Shown here one piece after another: positions 38,151 to 47,286 of a DNA stretch of 64,000 nucleotides (position 1 is the stretch's first letter; the number at the start of each line of letters is the position of its first letter). Both the position numbers and the translations under genes were made by a program. The DNA is from Tetragenococcus koreensis (GTDB taxonomy: Bacteria; Bacillota; Bacilli; Lactobacillales; Enterococcaceae). The notes beneath the pieces are model-generated. The model was not told the DNA's origin. It did not search any database and saw nothing but the letters and a program-made list of their open reading frames with translations. The DNA lies in NCBI RefSeq assembly GCF_003795145.1, contig NZ_CP027786.1, positions 248,001-312,000 of the forward strand, written 5' to 3'.

Positions 38151-39386
38151 ATGAATCGAGTAGTTATTACAGGTTATGGTGTTGTTTCGCCGATCGGCAA
38201 TGACCCAGAAACCTTTTTATCAAGTTTACAAAATGGGACAAACGGGATTGATAAAATCACGAAGTTTGATGCAGAAGATACCGGCGTTTCAGTAGCAGGT
38301 GAGGTCAAAGACTTTCCCAGAGAGAAATATTTTAAGAAAAAAGATACTAAACGAATGGACCTTTTTTCACTTTATGGCGTTTATGCTGCACTTGATGCCC
38401 TTGAAATGGCAAAATTAGACACAGAGAAAACGGATATGGACCGTTTCGGTGTCATGGTGGGTTCTGGTATCGGTGGATTACCAACGATTCAAGAACAAGT
38501 GACACGCATGAACGAAAAGGGGGCCGATCGTGTTTCGCCAATGTTTGTACCAATGTCAATTGTGAATATGGTCGCTGGAAATATCGCTATGCGTGTAGGT
38601 GCTAAAGGTATTTGCACATCCATTGTTACAGCATGTGCTTCTGGCAATAATTCTATTGGCGAAGCTTTCCGTAATATTAAACATGGTTATCAAGATGTGA
38701 TGCTTGCGGGCGGATCTGAATCAACCATTTGTGAAATCGGCATTGCCGGCTTTGCTTCTTTAACTGCTTTAAGCCGTAACGAAGATCCTAATCATGCTTC
38801 AACGCCTTTTGATACTAATCGTTCAGGCTTTGTTATGGGTGAAGGTGCTGGTGTTCTTTTAATGGAATCACTAGAACATGCTCAAGCTCGCGGAGCTAAT
38901 ATTTTAGGGGAAGTTGTCGGCTATGGTGCTAACTGTGATGCTTATCATATGACCGCACCAAATCCTGATGGTTCAGGTGCCGGAAAAGCCATGAAATTAG
39001 CTATGGATGAAGCGCAAATCACTCCTGAACAAATCGGCTATGTTAATGCTCATGGAACAGCAACGCCGGCTAACGATGTATCAGAAGCGACCGCTATTCA
39101 CTATGGTTTAGGCGAACATGCCAAAGATGTCTATGTCAGCAGTACCAAATCAATGACCGGACACTTGTTAGGAGCTGCCGGTGGAATCGAATCCGTTGCT
39201 TCCTTGTTAGCTTTACAACATCAATTTGTACCAGCTAGTATTAATGTAACTGAACAAGATCCAGACATTGATTTAAACGTGGTGAAAAACCAAAGTATCG
39301 ACGCGAATTTAGACTATGTATTGAGCAATTCAATGGGCTTTGGTGGCCATAATGCGGTATTATTGATGAAACGTTGGGAGGCATAA
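38151..39386 (+). CDS. fabF: Beta-ketoacyl-ACP synthase II
   Basis: 411 residues of the KAS I/II family. The nucleophile is C162 in TACASGNNSIGEA, with the two His residues in NAHGTATPAND and STKSMTGHLLGAAGG. FabF elongates the acyl chain using malonyl-ACP. GGAGGGAGAAGC precedes the ATG, and its stop lies 2 nt before the accB start. Confidence 0.97.
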   Translation: MNRVVITGYGVVSPIGNDPETFLSSLQNGTNGIDKITKFDAEDTGVSVAGEVKDFPREKYFKKKDTKRMDLFSLYGVYAALDALEMAKLDTEKTDMDRFGVMVGSGIGGLPTIQEQVTRMNEKGADRVSPMFVPMSIVNMVAGNIAMRVGAKGICTSIVTACASGNNSIGEAFRNIKHGYQDVMLAGGSESTICEIGIAGFASLTALSRNEDPNHASTPFDTNRSGFVMGEGAGVLLMESLEHAQARGANILGEVVGYGANCDAYHMTAPNPDGSGAGKAMKLAMDEAQITPEQIGYVNAHGTATPANDVSEATAIHYGLGEHAKDVYVSSTKSMTGHLLGAAGGIESVASLLALQHQFVPASINVTEQDPDIDLNVVKNQSIDANLDYVLSNSMGFGGHNAVLLMKRWEA

Positions 39387-39388
39387 AG

Positions 39389-39877
39389 ATGCAACAAGAA
39401 GAATTGAAAGAATTGCTTGCAATCTTTGATCAATCTACTTTGACCGAATTTGATTTAAAAGACGGAGCTTTTGAATTATACTTTAATAAAACAGCAGCAG
39501 CAAGAAGTCAAGCTGGTCAAGGAAATAGTGCTGGAGCTTCAACAGAAACTACTGTAGAATCAGCACCAACAGCCCAACCAGCGACGCAACAAACTGTTCA
39601 GTCAAAAACAGCTGAACCAGAAAAAGAAGCGGTAGAAGGAACAGATATCGTTTCTCCAATCGTTGGCGTTACTTATTTACGTCCAGCGCCGGAAAAACCT
39701 GATTTCAAAAAAGTTGGGGATCATATCGAAGCTGGGGAAGTCGTTTGTATCGTTGAAGCGATGAAAGTGATGAATGAAATTACCAGTGACGTATCTGGCG
39801 AAATTGTTGAAGTATTAGTAGAAAATGAGCAAGTGGTCGAATTTAATCAACCATTGTTCCGGGTGAAAGAAGGCTAA
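39389..39877 (+). CDS. accB: Acetyl-CoA carboxylase biotin carboxyl carrier protein
   Basis: 162 residues: an N-terminal helical part, an Ala/Thr/Gln/Pro-rich linker (about 45-85) and the C-terminal biotinyl domain with the biotinylated Lys in VEAMKVMNE (K126). It carries carboxybiotin between AccC and AccAD. The ATG at 39389 has GGGAGG 7 nt upstream within the end of fabF. Confidence 0.96.
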   Translation: MQQEELKELLAIFDQSTLTEFDLKDGAFELYFNKTAAARSQAGQGNSAGASTETTVESAPTAQPATQQTVQSKTAEPEKEAVEGTDIVSPIVGVTYLRPAPEKPDFKKVGDHIEAGEVVCIVEAMKVMNEITSDVSGEIVEVLVENEQVVEFNQPLFRVKEG

Positions 39878-39879
39878 AT

Positions 39880-40308
39880 ATGTCAGTAATGAATATTCAA
39901 GAGATCAAAGAAATCATCCCGCATCGTTTTCCTATGCTCTTACTTGATCGCATAGAAGAGTTAGAAGAAGGAAAACGGATTGTGGCTAAAAAGAATGTTA
40001 CAGTTAATGAACCATTTTTTCAAGGTCATTTTCCTCATGAACCAGTGATGCCAGGAGTTTTGATTATTGAAGCAATGGCACAAGCAGGTGCTGTTTCTCT
40101 GCTTAGCTTAGAACAGTTTCGTGGGAAAACTGCTTATTTTGGTGGTATTGACAAAGCCAAATTCCGCAAAAAAGTTACTCCTGGCGATACACTAATGTTA
40201 GAAGTTGAACTGTTAAAAGTGAAATCTTCTGCGGGCATTGGTAAAGGTATCGCTCGTGTTGACGGAAAAAAAGTAGCGGAAGCAGAATTAACGTTCATGA
40301 TTGGATAG
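39880..40308 (+). CDS. fabZ: 3-hydroxyacyl-ACP dehydratase
   Basis: 142 residues of the hotdog fold. The catalytic His is in [20 protein letters not shown], with the Glu in the same motif. FabZ-type enzymes dehydrate 3-hydroxyacyl-ACP; in enterococci one of two paralogues (FabN) also isomerises to make unsaturated acids, but the operon copy next to accB/accC is normally the plain FabZ. The stop lies just before accC. Confidence 0.93.
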   Translation: MSVMNIQEIKEIIPHRFPMLLLDRIEELEEGKRIVAKKNVTVNEPFFQGHFPHEPVMPGVLIIEAMAQAGAVSLLSLEQFRGKTAYFGGIDKAKFRKKVTPGDTLMLEVELLKVKSSAGIGKGIARVDGKKVAEAELTFMIG

Positions 40309-40315
40309 GTGGATT

Positions 40316-41680
40316 ATGTTTTCAAAGATTTTAGTTGCAAACCGCGGAGAAATCGCGGTACGGATTATACGCGCTTGTCGCGAATTAGGCGTTCATACAG
40401 TTGCGGTTTATTCAGAGGCAGATAAAGATGCCCTACATGCTGAATTAGCTGACGAAGCAATCTGTATTGGTCCCGCACGTTCATCAGACTCTTATTTGAA
40501 CGTTCAGCAAATTTTAAGTGCAGCTATCGTAACCAAAGCAGAAGCAATCCATCCTGGGTTTGGTTTTCTGTCAGAAAACGCACGTTTTGCTGCGATGTGT
40601 GAAGAAATGAATGTTGTCTTTATTGGTCCTAAAAGTAAAACAATTGATGACATGGGGAATAAAATCAATGCTAGAAAATTGATGAGAGAAGCAAATGTTC
40701 CGGTTATTCCGGGCAGTCCAGGTGCCATTAGCGATGTCGAAGAAGCGGTTCAAATCGCTGATGAAATCGGCTTTCCAATTATGTTGAAAGCTGCAGCTGG
40801 TGGTGGTGGTAAAGGGATCCGGAAAGTTTATAATAAAGAGGATTTACCACATCATTTTTCTTCTGCTCAACAAGAAGCTAAAGCAGCTTTCGGCGATGAT
40901 TCCATGTACATCGAAAAAATTGTTTATCCGGCTCGTCATATAGAAATTCAAATTTTAGCCGATAATTTTGGTCATGTGATACACTTAGGAGAAAGAGACT
41001 GCTCTTTACAACGTAATAACCAAAAAGTTATGGAAGAGTCACCTTCAGTAGCTATAGATGAAGAAAAACGACAAGAAATTGGGATGACTGCAGTTAAGGC
41101 GGCCCAAGCTGTCGATTATTGTAATGCTGGAACAATTGAATTTTTAATGGATGAAGACGGTAATTTTTATTTCATGGAAATGAATACTCGAATTCAAGTA
41201 GAACATCCGATTACAGAAATGGTAACAGGCGTTGATATTGTCAAAAAACAATTAGAAATTGCTAGTGGCCAAGAGCTAACTATTGAACAAAAAGACGTTC
41301 AATTTAAAGGGCATGCGATTGAGTGTCGGATTAACGCTGAAAATCCAGCCTTTAATTTCGCTCCATCTCCTGGTAAGATTGAAAACTTATTATTGCCAGC
41401 AGGTGGTATGGGCATTCGGGTAGAAAGTGCGATGTATTCAGGCTATACGATTCCACCTTATTATGATTCAATGATTGCCAAAATCATCGCTTATGCTGAT
41501 ACACGCTTAGAAGCACTAATGAAAATGCAACGGGCATTAAGTGAATTAGTTACTGAGGGAATTGTGACGAATGCAGAATTTCAATTAGATTTGATCAGTC
41601 ATCCCAAAGTACTTTCTGGCGATTATAATACTGCCTTTTTACAAGAAGAATTCTTACCAAATTGGACACCTGAAGATTAG
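40316..41680 (+). CDS. accC: Acetyl-CoA carboxylase, biotin carboxylase subunit
   Basis: 454 residues with an ATP-grasp fold. MFSKILVANRGEIAVRIIRAC is the family start, AAAGGGGKGIRKV the ATP-binding glycine loop, MEMNTRIQVEHPITEMVTGVD the catalytic region with metal ligands and the carboxylation Arg. It carboxylates biotin on AccB using ATP and bicarbonate. The ATG at 40316 follows AGGTGG; a longer frame back to 40301 overlaps fabZ and lacks an SD. Confidence 0.97.
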   Translation: MFSKILVANRGEIAVRIIRACRELGVHTVAVYSEADKDALHAELADEAICIGPARSSDSYLNVQQILSAAIVTKAEAIHPGFGFLSENARFAAMCEEMNVVFIGPKSKTIDDMGNKINARKLMREANVPVIPGSPGAISDVEEAVQIADEIGFPIMLKAAAGGGGKGIRKVYNKEDLPHHFSSAQQEAKAAFGDDSMYIEKIVYPARHIEIQILADNFGHVIHLGERDCSLQRNNQKVMEESPSVAIDEEKRQEIGMTAVKAAQAVDYCNAGTIEFLMDEDGNFYFMEMNTRIQVEHPITEMVTGVDIVKKQLEIASGQELTIEQKDVQFKGHAIECRINAENPAFNFAPSPGKIENLLLPAGGMGIRVESAMYSGYTIPPYYDSMIAKIIAYADTRLEALMKMQRALSELVTEGIVTNAEFQLDLISHPKVLSGDYNTAFLQEEFLPNWTPED

Positions 41681-41692
41681 GAGGCGCAGCAA

Positions 41693-42556
41693 ATGGCATT
41701 GTTTAAAAAGAAAAAGGATTACATCAAAATCAATCCTAATCGTAATGCGACACCTATGAACGAGCCTTCTGTCCCAGATGATATGTGGGCAAAATGTCCA
41801 AGCTGCAAACATATTTTATATACTAAGGAGATCGGTGAAGAAAAAGTTTGTCCCAATTGTGGGTACAATTTCCGTATCAGTGCCAGCCAACGTCTAGCGT
41901 TGATCGCAGATGACGGTACTTTTGAAGAATGGGACACTGATATTGAAACAAAAGATCCACTCGATTTCCCTGGTTATTCAGAAAAAGTAAAAAAAATGCA
42001 AGAAAAAAACAACTTACATGAAGCTGTTTTAACGGGTATTGCTGATATATCTGGTGAACGAGTCGCACTTGGCATTATGGACTCCCATTTTATTATGGCA
42101 AGTATGGGCACTGTCGTCGGTGAAAAGATCACGCGCTTATTTGAAAAAGCCATCGAACAACAATTACCTGTCGTTTTATTTACTGCTTCAGGCGGTGCTC
42201 GGATGCAAGAAGGCATCTTTTCTTTAATGCAAATGGCTAAAGTATCAGCAGCCGTAAAAAATCATAGTAATGCTGGATTATTGTACCTAACCGTTTTAAC
42301 TGATCCGACTACCGGTGGCGTCACGGCAAGTTTTGCGATGCAAGGAGATATTATTATTTCCGAACCACAAGCACTCATTGGTTTTGCTGGTAGACGAGTG
42401 ATCGAAAATGCGATCAAACAAGAATTGCCAGAAGATTTTCAACGAGCAGAATTTCTTTTGGAACATGGTTTTATTGATCAGATTGTTACGCGTAAGGAAT
42501 TAAAAGCGCGTATCTATGAATTAATTCATATGCATACGATGAAAGGGTGGCGTTAA
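41693..42556 (+). CDS. accD: Acetyl-CoA carboxylase carboxyltransferase beta subunit
   Basis: 287 residues. The N-terminal zinc ribbon uses CPSC and CPNC (about residues 36-58); the crotonase-like core has [18 protein letters not shown] and [14 protein letters not shown]. With AccA it moves the carboxyl from biotin to acetyl-CoA, making malonyl-CoA. AGGAGG precedes the ATG. Its stop is one base before accA's start codon. Confidence 0.97.
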   Translation: MALFKKKKDYIKINPNRNATPMNEPSVPDDMWAKCPSCKHILYTKEIGEEKVCPNCGYNFRISASQRLALIADDGTFEEWDTDIETKDPLDFPGYSEKVKKMQEKNNLHEAVLTGIADISGERVALGIMDSHFIMASMGTVVGEKITRLFEKAIEQQLPVVLFTASGGARMQEGIFSLMQMAKVSAAVKNHSNAGLLYLTVLTDPTTGGVTASFAMQGDIIISEPQALIGFAGRRVIENAIKQELPEDFQRAEFLLEHGFIDQIVTRKELKARIYELIHMHTMKGWR

Positions 42557-42557
42557 G

Positions 42558-43343
42558 ATGAAAAGATCTGCACATGAGATCGTTCAACTAGCTCGCGATC
42601 AAAAACGCCTGACCTCTTTGGATTATATTGAACGTATCTTTGAAAACTTTCAAGAATTTCACGGCGATCGTTATTATGCAGATGATGAAGCTGTGGTTGG
42701 TGGCGTTGCTTTATTAGACAACAAGCCAGTGACAGTGATTGGAATTCAAAAAGGTAAAAATTTACCAGAAAATTTAAGACGTAATTTTGGCTCTGCTAAA
42801 CCTGAAGGTTATCGTAAAGCACTACGCCTAATGAAACAAGCTGAAAAGTTTGGTCGTCCTGTTGTTACCTTTATTAACACTTCTGGGGCGTATTCTGGTG
42901 TCAGTGCAGAAGAACGTGGTGAAGGGGAAGCAATTGCCAAAAACTTGTTTGAAATGGCTGACTTAAGTGTACCCATTATTTCAATTATTATCGGTGAAGG
43001 CGGCAGTGGTGGGGCACTAGCATTAGCCGTGGCTGATGAAGTTTGGATGCTGGAAAATTCTATTTATGCCGTGTTGCCACCAGAAAGTTTTGCTTCGATT
43101 TTGTGGAAAGATAGTAGCCGTGCGGAGGAAGCTGCGGACTTGATGAAGATTACGGCTCAAGAATTAAAAGAGCTGGATGTTATTGAGCAAGTCATTCCAG
43201 AATCATTCCGTGGCGAACCCATATCAGAAGAAGCAATTTTGCGGCGAGTCAAAGCCGATTTAACTTGGAAATTAAATGATCTTGCTAAAAGAGAACCTGC
43301 TAAATTAGTGCAAGACCGCTATGAACGTTTCCGTAAATTTTAA
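42558..43343 (+). CDS. accA: Acetyl-CoA carboxylase carboxyltransferase alpha subunit
   Basis: 261 residues, the short Firmicutes form lacking the N-terminal helical extension of the E. coli protein. Crotonase-type motifs [21 protein letters not shown] and [16 protein letters not shown] are present. It completes the carboxyltransferase with AccD. It is the last gene of the fab-acc operon, closed by a terminator 7 nt after the stop. Confidence 0.97.
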   Translation: MKRSAHEIVQLARDQKRLTSLDYIERIFENFQEFHGDRYYADDEAVVGGVALLDNKPVTVIGIQKGKNLPENLRRNFGSAKPEGYRKALRLMKQAEKFGRPVVTFINTSGAYSGVSAEERGEGEAIAKNLFEMADLSVPIISIIIGEGGSGGALALAVADEVWMLENSIYAVLPPESFASILWKDSSRAEEAADLMKITAQELKELDVIEQVIPESFRGEPISEEAILRRVKADLTWKLNDLAKREPAKLVQDRYERFRKF

Positions 43344-43349
43344 ACAAAA

Positions 43350-43384
43350 ATCACCGAGCCGTATAGTGGTCCGGTGGTTTTTTA
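43350..43384 (+). terminator. Terminator of the fab-acc operon
   Basis: ATCACCG / CGGTGGT (one T-G pair) encloses a 15-nt loop and is followed by six T residues. Confidence 0.8.
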
Positions 43385-43569
43385 GTTATAAAGGAAGGTA
43401 CAGTTAACTTGCCTTCTTTTTGCTGTATTAAATAATTTGATAAGTAGCGGGAAGTGAAAATTTTATTGAGGCTTATAGTGGTGAGAAAAAAGAGGTTGTT
43501 ATTTGTAATTAAACCGTGACAGCTACTAATGGCAACGACCCTATTTTCCAAAAGATAGAGAGCATTTCT

Positions 43570-43853
43570 CGAAAGTAATTCTAGAAATAGGGAAAACTAG
43601 AGTAGGATTCGAAAAGTAGCTCTAGAAATAGGGAAAACTAGAGTAGGATTCGAAAAGTAGCTCTAGAAATGAGGGAAACTAGAGTAGGATTCGAAAAGCA
43701 GCTCTAGAAATAGGGAAAACTAGAGTAGGATTCGGAAAGTAGCTCTGGAAATAGGGAAAACTAGAGTAGGATCAGGAAAGTAACTAGAAATGAGGGAAAC
43801 TAGAGTAGGATTCGAAAAGTAACTTTAGAAATTGGAAAAACTAAAGTAAGAAC
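43570..43853 (+). repeat. Seven tandem 40-41-bp hairpin-forming units
   Basis: Units start at 43570, 43610, 43651, 43692, 43733, 43773 and 43813. Most units have CTCTAG, a 12-nt purine-rich loop and CTAGAG, a 6-bp hairpin. Unit 5 has CTCTGG (kept as a G-U pair) and the last has CTTTAG with CTAAAG, a compensatory change. There are no unique spacers. It is in the 713-bp region between accA and the next gene, downstream of the operon terminator. No reading frame of note covers it. Confidence 0.9.
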
Positions 43854-44056
43854 AGAAGTTGCCTCTTTATCTTTTCAAACATGGAAAGCCAATTCGTATT
43901 CTACCCCTTCTCTGTGTCTTTGCTCCTATGGTGTTGAATGCCTGTAAGCTTTTGTAAAATATATCTTTATAACTTAAAAAGTTAAGTGGGGGTAAATATT
44001 TTAGTTGAAATTTGAAACGTTATAATAATAAAAAATAACATATAAGGAGACGAACA
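43854..44056. other. Gap between the tandem repeats and the esterase gene
   Basis: About 200 bp with no gene. AACGTTATAATAATA near 44017-44031 could supply a -10 box for the esterase gene, and AAGGAGACG lies just before its start codon. Confidence 0.4.
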
Positions 44057-45019
44057 ATGAAGATAACTGATGAGATGATTCACCCTGAACTACGCTCGAT
44101 CGGAAAAATGATTCGGTATGGCTTTCATTTTAAAAACGAAAATACTTTTTCTCATATGCAAAAGATATTGAATGTTACACGCGGCATTTTACGGCCTAAA
44201 AATCTTCAATGGAAAAATTATGTGACACTTTCTTTGCATAACGATCAACTAAAATTTGCCGTGGCTAAAAGCAATAAACCCAAAAATGAAGCAGTAGGCC
44301 TTCTTTGGGTTCACGGAGGTGGCTACGCTTTAGGCGCACCAGAACAAGATGGAGGGTTTGTTCAAAAATTTATTGAAGCCACTAATTGCGTAGTTGTATT
44401 ACCTGATTATCGTCTATCAACCGAAGCAGCTTTTCCTGCAGCTTTAGAAGATTGCTATGACACATTGCTTTGGATGAAAGATCATGCGAGCGAATTAGGT
44501 ATCCGTTTCGATCAAATTTTTGTGGGAGGCGATAGCGCAGGCGGTGGATTAGCTGCAGCAGTGTCACTTTTAGCACGTGACCGTGGGGAAGTCAATATTG
44601 CTTTTCAAATGTCTCTTTATCCCATGTTGGACGATCGTATGATGACGTCTTCTATGCAAAATAACGATGCACCTATTTGGGACAGTCATGCGACTCAAGT
44701 GGCTTGGCAAATGTATTTAAAAGACCATTTTCAAACAGAAGATGTATCAAGCTATGCTGCACCAGCCAGAGCTACTAATTATCATAACTTACCACCAACT
44801 TATACTTTTGTCGGTGACATTGAGCCTTTTTACGATGAGACCAGGATATATATCAAAAACTTACAACAAGCGGGCATCCCAGCTACTATGGATATTTACC
44901 CAGGCTGTTTTCATGCTTTTGACCAATTCGATCAAACAAAAATAGCACAAAAAGCAACGATAAATTATTTAGCTCATTTTATTTTTGCTACAAATCATTA
45001 TTTTGCAGCACAAACGTAG
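44057..45019 (+). CDS. Alpha/beta hydrolase of the hormone-sensitive lipase family
   Basis: 320 residues. The oxyanion motif is HGGG in LLWVHGGGYALGAPEQD, the nucleophile elbow is GDSAGGG, and the catalytic Asp and His are likely in VGDIEPFYDE and CFHAFDQF. HSL-type esterases cleave short acyl esters. No signal peptide is present, so it is cytoplasmic. AAGGAGACGAACA is directly upstream of the ATG. Alone with its own promoter region; the natural substrate is unknown. Confidence 0.88.
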   Translation: MKITDEMIHPELRSIGKMIRYGFHFKNENTFSHMQKILNVTRGILRPKNLQWKNYVTLSLHNDQLKFAVAKSNKPKNEAVGLLWVHGGGYALGAPEQDGGFVQKFIEATNCVVVLPDYRLSTEAAFPAALEDCYDTLLWMKDHASELGIRFDQIFVGGDSAGGGLAAAVSLLARDRGEVNIAFQMSLYPMLDDRMMTSSMQNNDAPIWDSHATQVAWQMYLKDHFQTEDVSSYAAPARATNYHNLPPTYTFVGDIEPFYDETRIYIKNLQQAGIPATMDIYPGCFHAFDQFDQTKIAQKATINYLAHFIFATNHYFAAQT

Positions 45020-45087
45020 TTAATTATTCTATTTTAGTATTAATACAGCGATGAATAAATGTATAAAAGGAAACGAGGTAAGTCAAT

Positions 45088-45609
45088 ATGGAAGAATTTC
45101 GTTATTGTCGCGAATCAAAAGTTATTCAAAATCATCGAATTTTCCCCTTTGATTTGAACCCTTTTGGCGCTTTATTTGGTGGAAAACTGATGACAATTAT
45201 TGATGATGCGTCATCAATTTCAATCACTAGACACTGTAGAAGAGGCGCTGTGACAGCTTCTATTGATCAAATGAATTTTTTGAAACCACTGAAAAGTAAC
45301 CACTCAGTGTGTGTAGATTCCTACGTGACCGGAGCCCATCATAAATCAATGGAGGTTTTTGTGAAAGTAATCGGAGAAGATTTGGTTACAGGAGAACGTT
45401 ATCTGGCGGCTACTTGCTTTATGACCTTTGTCGCTGTTCCTTCTCATATGAACAAAGAAAAAGAATTCACTGTCCCTAAAGTTGTTCCGGAAACAGAAGA
45501 AGAAAAAATGGTTTGTGACGGTTATGAAAAAAGAAGACAACAAAGACTGGCAGAACGGGAGGGATATAAAAACTTCGTTGCCAATCTCTCAACGGATTTT
45601 CCGTGGTAA
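45088..45609 (+). CDS. Acyl-CoA thioesterase (hotdog fold, YkhA-like)
   Basis: 173 residues. NPFGALFGGKLMTIIDDASSI is the N-terminal hotdog motif with the catalytic Asp, and FLKPLKSNHSVCVDSYV / HHKSMEVFVKV follow the cytosolic acyl-CoA hydrolase pattern. Such enzymes release free acid from acyl-CoA. GGAAACGAGG precedes the ATG. It follows the esterase by 68 nt in the same direction and may share its transcript. Confidence 0.85.
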   Translation: MEEFRYCRESKVIQNHRIFPFDLNPFGALFGGKLMTIIDDASSISITRHCRRGAVTASIDQMNFLKPLKSNHSVCVDSYVTGAHHKSMEVFVKVIGEDLVTGERYLAATCFMTFVAVPSHMNKEKEFTVPKVVPETEEEKMVCDGYEKRRQQRLAEREGYKNFVANLSTDFPW

Positions 45610-45799
45610 ATCTAGTATGGGGATGAGGACAAAATTTACTCATTCTTCGCTATGCTAACCCTAAGTGTAAAATTTATTGAGACTCTCTAAAGGATAGACA
45701 ACAAAAGAAATTGTATTTTCTGTAACTAGCTGGTTGGACAATAATGTTAGAGTTTGTTATTTATGGATATTGTCAGATTTAATGAAAATTTTTTCATTC

Positions 45800-45888
45800 A
45801 TGGGGATTCTTTCACGAATACAGTCCCCATCTTTCATTTTTCAGGGAGTAAATTGGAGAGACACTACCTATGTTTTAAAAGATGGGGA
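45800..45888 (+). promoter_or_regulatory. Mutually exclusive hairpins
   Basis: ATGGGGA (45800-45806), TCCCCAT (45824-45830) and AAAGATGGGGA (45878-45888) compete: the middle element TCCCCATCTTT (45824-45834) pairs either with the first over 7 bp or with the last over 11 bp. It resembles an attenuator or RNA switch, upstream of the HicB remnant. Confidence 0.35.
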
Positions 45889-46120
45889 GTGTAAAAGAGA
45901 ACGAACCATTTAATGAGGACAATGATGTTCAAAACGTATTTGATTCGATAAAACTTTTATTACGATGGTGTATGTAGATATAAATTCCTTTTTAGGCTCG
46001 CAAAATCCTATCAAAAAAACTTTTACGATTCCTAAATGGGCAGATGATTTGGGTAAGCAACGCTCGTTAAACTTTTCAAAAACGCTAGAAGACGCTTTCG
46101 TAGAAAAAGTGAAAAATTAA
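45882..46120 (+). pseudogene. Decayed HicB-type antitoxin remnant
   Basis: Two frames carry HicB-like sequence. One (45882 onward) reads EPFNEDNDVQNVFDSIK; one base later in phase, from about 45944 to the stop at 46120, another reads KTFITMVYVDINSFLG then KKTFTIPKWADDLGKQ and NFSKTLEDAFVEKV, the ribbon-helix-helix end of HicB antitoxins. A one-base loss in the AAAAC run near 45950-45954 would explain the shift. The N-terminal half and any HicA toxin gene are absent. A strong terminator follows at 46151. Confidence 0.6.
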
Positions 46121-46150
46121 AAAAGCTCAAGGAAGTAATAAATTCAAGCG

Positions 46151-46190
46151 AACCCAGCAAACAGATTATGGAACTGTTTGCTGGGTTTTT
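46151..46190 (+). terminator. Terminator behind the HicB remnant
   Basis: AACCCAGCAAACAG / CTGTTTGCTGGGTT is a perfect 14-bp stem with a 9-nt loop and a T tail. Confidence 0.92.
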
Positions 46191-46386
46191 ATTCGGCTTT
46201 TGCATGAATTCCACATATTTAAATAACAACTTTCTTATTACCGATTGCGATTTAACCTAAGGTAAGGTAACATTAAAATACAAAATTGTACTTAAAAAAG
46301 CAAACGAATCTTTGTTTTTTATATTGGGGAAAAAGAGATAGTTGGTACAGTTTGTTATTCATACTGTTAAAAAGGGAGTGGGGATT

Positions 46387-47286
46387 GTGTTAGAAGTGAA
46401 AAACTTGTCGAAATCTTTTGGCAATTATAAAGCAGTAGATGATTTAACCTTCACCATTGATAAGGGTCAAATTATGGGGTTAATTGGTCAAAATGGTGCG
46501 GGGAAAACCACAACCTTTCGTTTGATCCTTAATTTTTTACAAGCGGATCAAGGCGAAATTTTGTGGAATGGACGTCATTTAAGTGACAAAGAATACAATA
46601 TTATTGGTTATTTACCAGAAGAACGCGGATTATATCCGCGAATCACTGTTCAAGAGCAGCTGATCTATTTCGCACGATTAAGAGGAAAAACGAAAAAAGA
46701 AATTTTACCAAAGATTGATGAATGGATGGAAAAATTTCAAGTTAAAGGTAAAAAATCAGATAAAGTCAAGACATTGTCAAAAGGGAATCAACAAAAGATT
46801 CAATTGATCGCTACATTGATTCATGAGCCGGATCTCATTATATTGGATGAGCCGTTTAGTGGATTAGATCCGGTTAATGCTGAGCTATTAAAAGATGGAA
46901 TTATGGACCTCAAGGAAAAAGGATCTTGTGTGATATTTTCTAGTCATAATATGGATAACGTGGAAAAAATTTGTGACCATTTGATTATGCTAAATAACGG
47001 AAGGGCTGTTTTAAAAGGAGATGTTCATGAAATCCGGGAATCCTTTGGACGAACCAAAGTCTTTTTAGAATCAGACCTAACAAAAGATGAAGTTGCTCAA
47101 ATGCCTGGAGTTACTAGTGTAATAGAACAGGATCAACGTTATTTAGAGATTACAGTGGATGATCCTGCAGTTGGAAAAACGATCTTTAACCAAGCAACGA
47201 CAGAAGGCTATATCCCTATGTTTAATCAACAACCACCTACGCTAGAAGAAATATTTAAAATGAAAGCAGGTGATCGACATGAATAA
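46387..47286 (+). CDS. ABC transporter ATP-binding protein (NatA/EcsA-like)
   Basis: 299 residues. Walker A GQNGAGKTT, signature LSKGNQQKIQ, Walker B LIILDEPFSGLDP and H-loop SSHNMDNVEK are all present, followed by a C-terminal DUF4162-type domain. This layout belongs to the NatA branch of ABC-2 exporters, some of which export sodium or antimicrobial compounds. The frame opens at 46342, but GTG at 46387 is preferred (VLEVKNLSKSFGNYKAVDD with AAGGGAGTGGGG upstream). It overlaps the permease gene by 8 nt. Confidence 0.88.
   Translation: MLEVKNLSKSFGNYKAVDDLTFTIDKGQIMGLIGQNGAGKTTTFRLILNFLQADQGEILWNGRHLSDKEYNIIGYLPEERGLYPRITVQEQLIYFARLRGKTKKEILPKIDEWMEKFQVKGKKSDKVKTLSKGNQQKIQLIATLIHEPDLIILDEPFSGLDPVNAELLKDGIMDLKEKGSCVIFSSHNMDNVEKICDHLIMLNNGRAVLKGDVHEIRESFGRTKVFLESDLTKDEVAQMPGVTSVIEQDQRYLEITVDDPAVGKTIFNQATTEGYIPMFNQQPPTLEEIFKMKAGDRHE

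Noticed and set aside
43570-43853. Possible CRISPR array
   Set aside because: The 40-41-bp units follow each other directly and there are no unique spacers; no cas genes are in the window.
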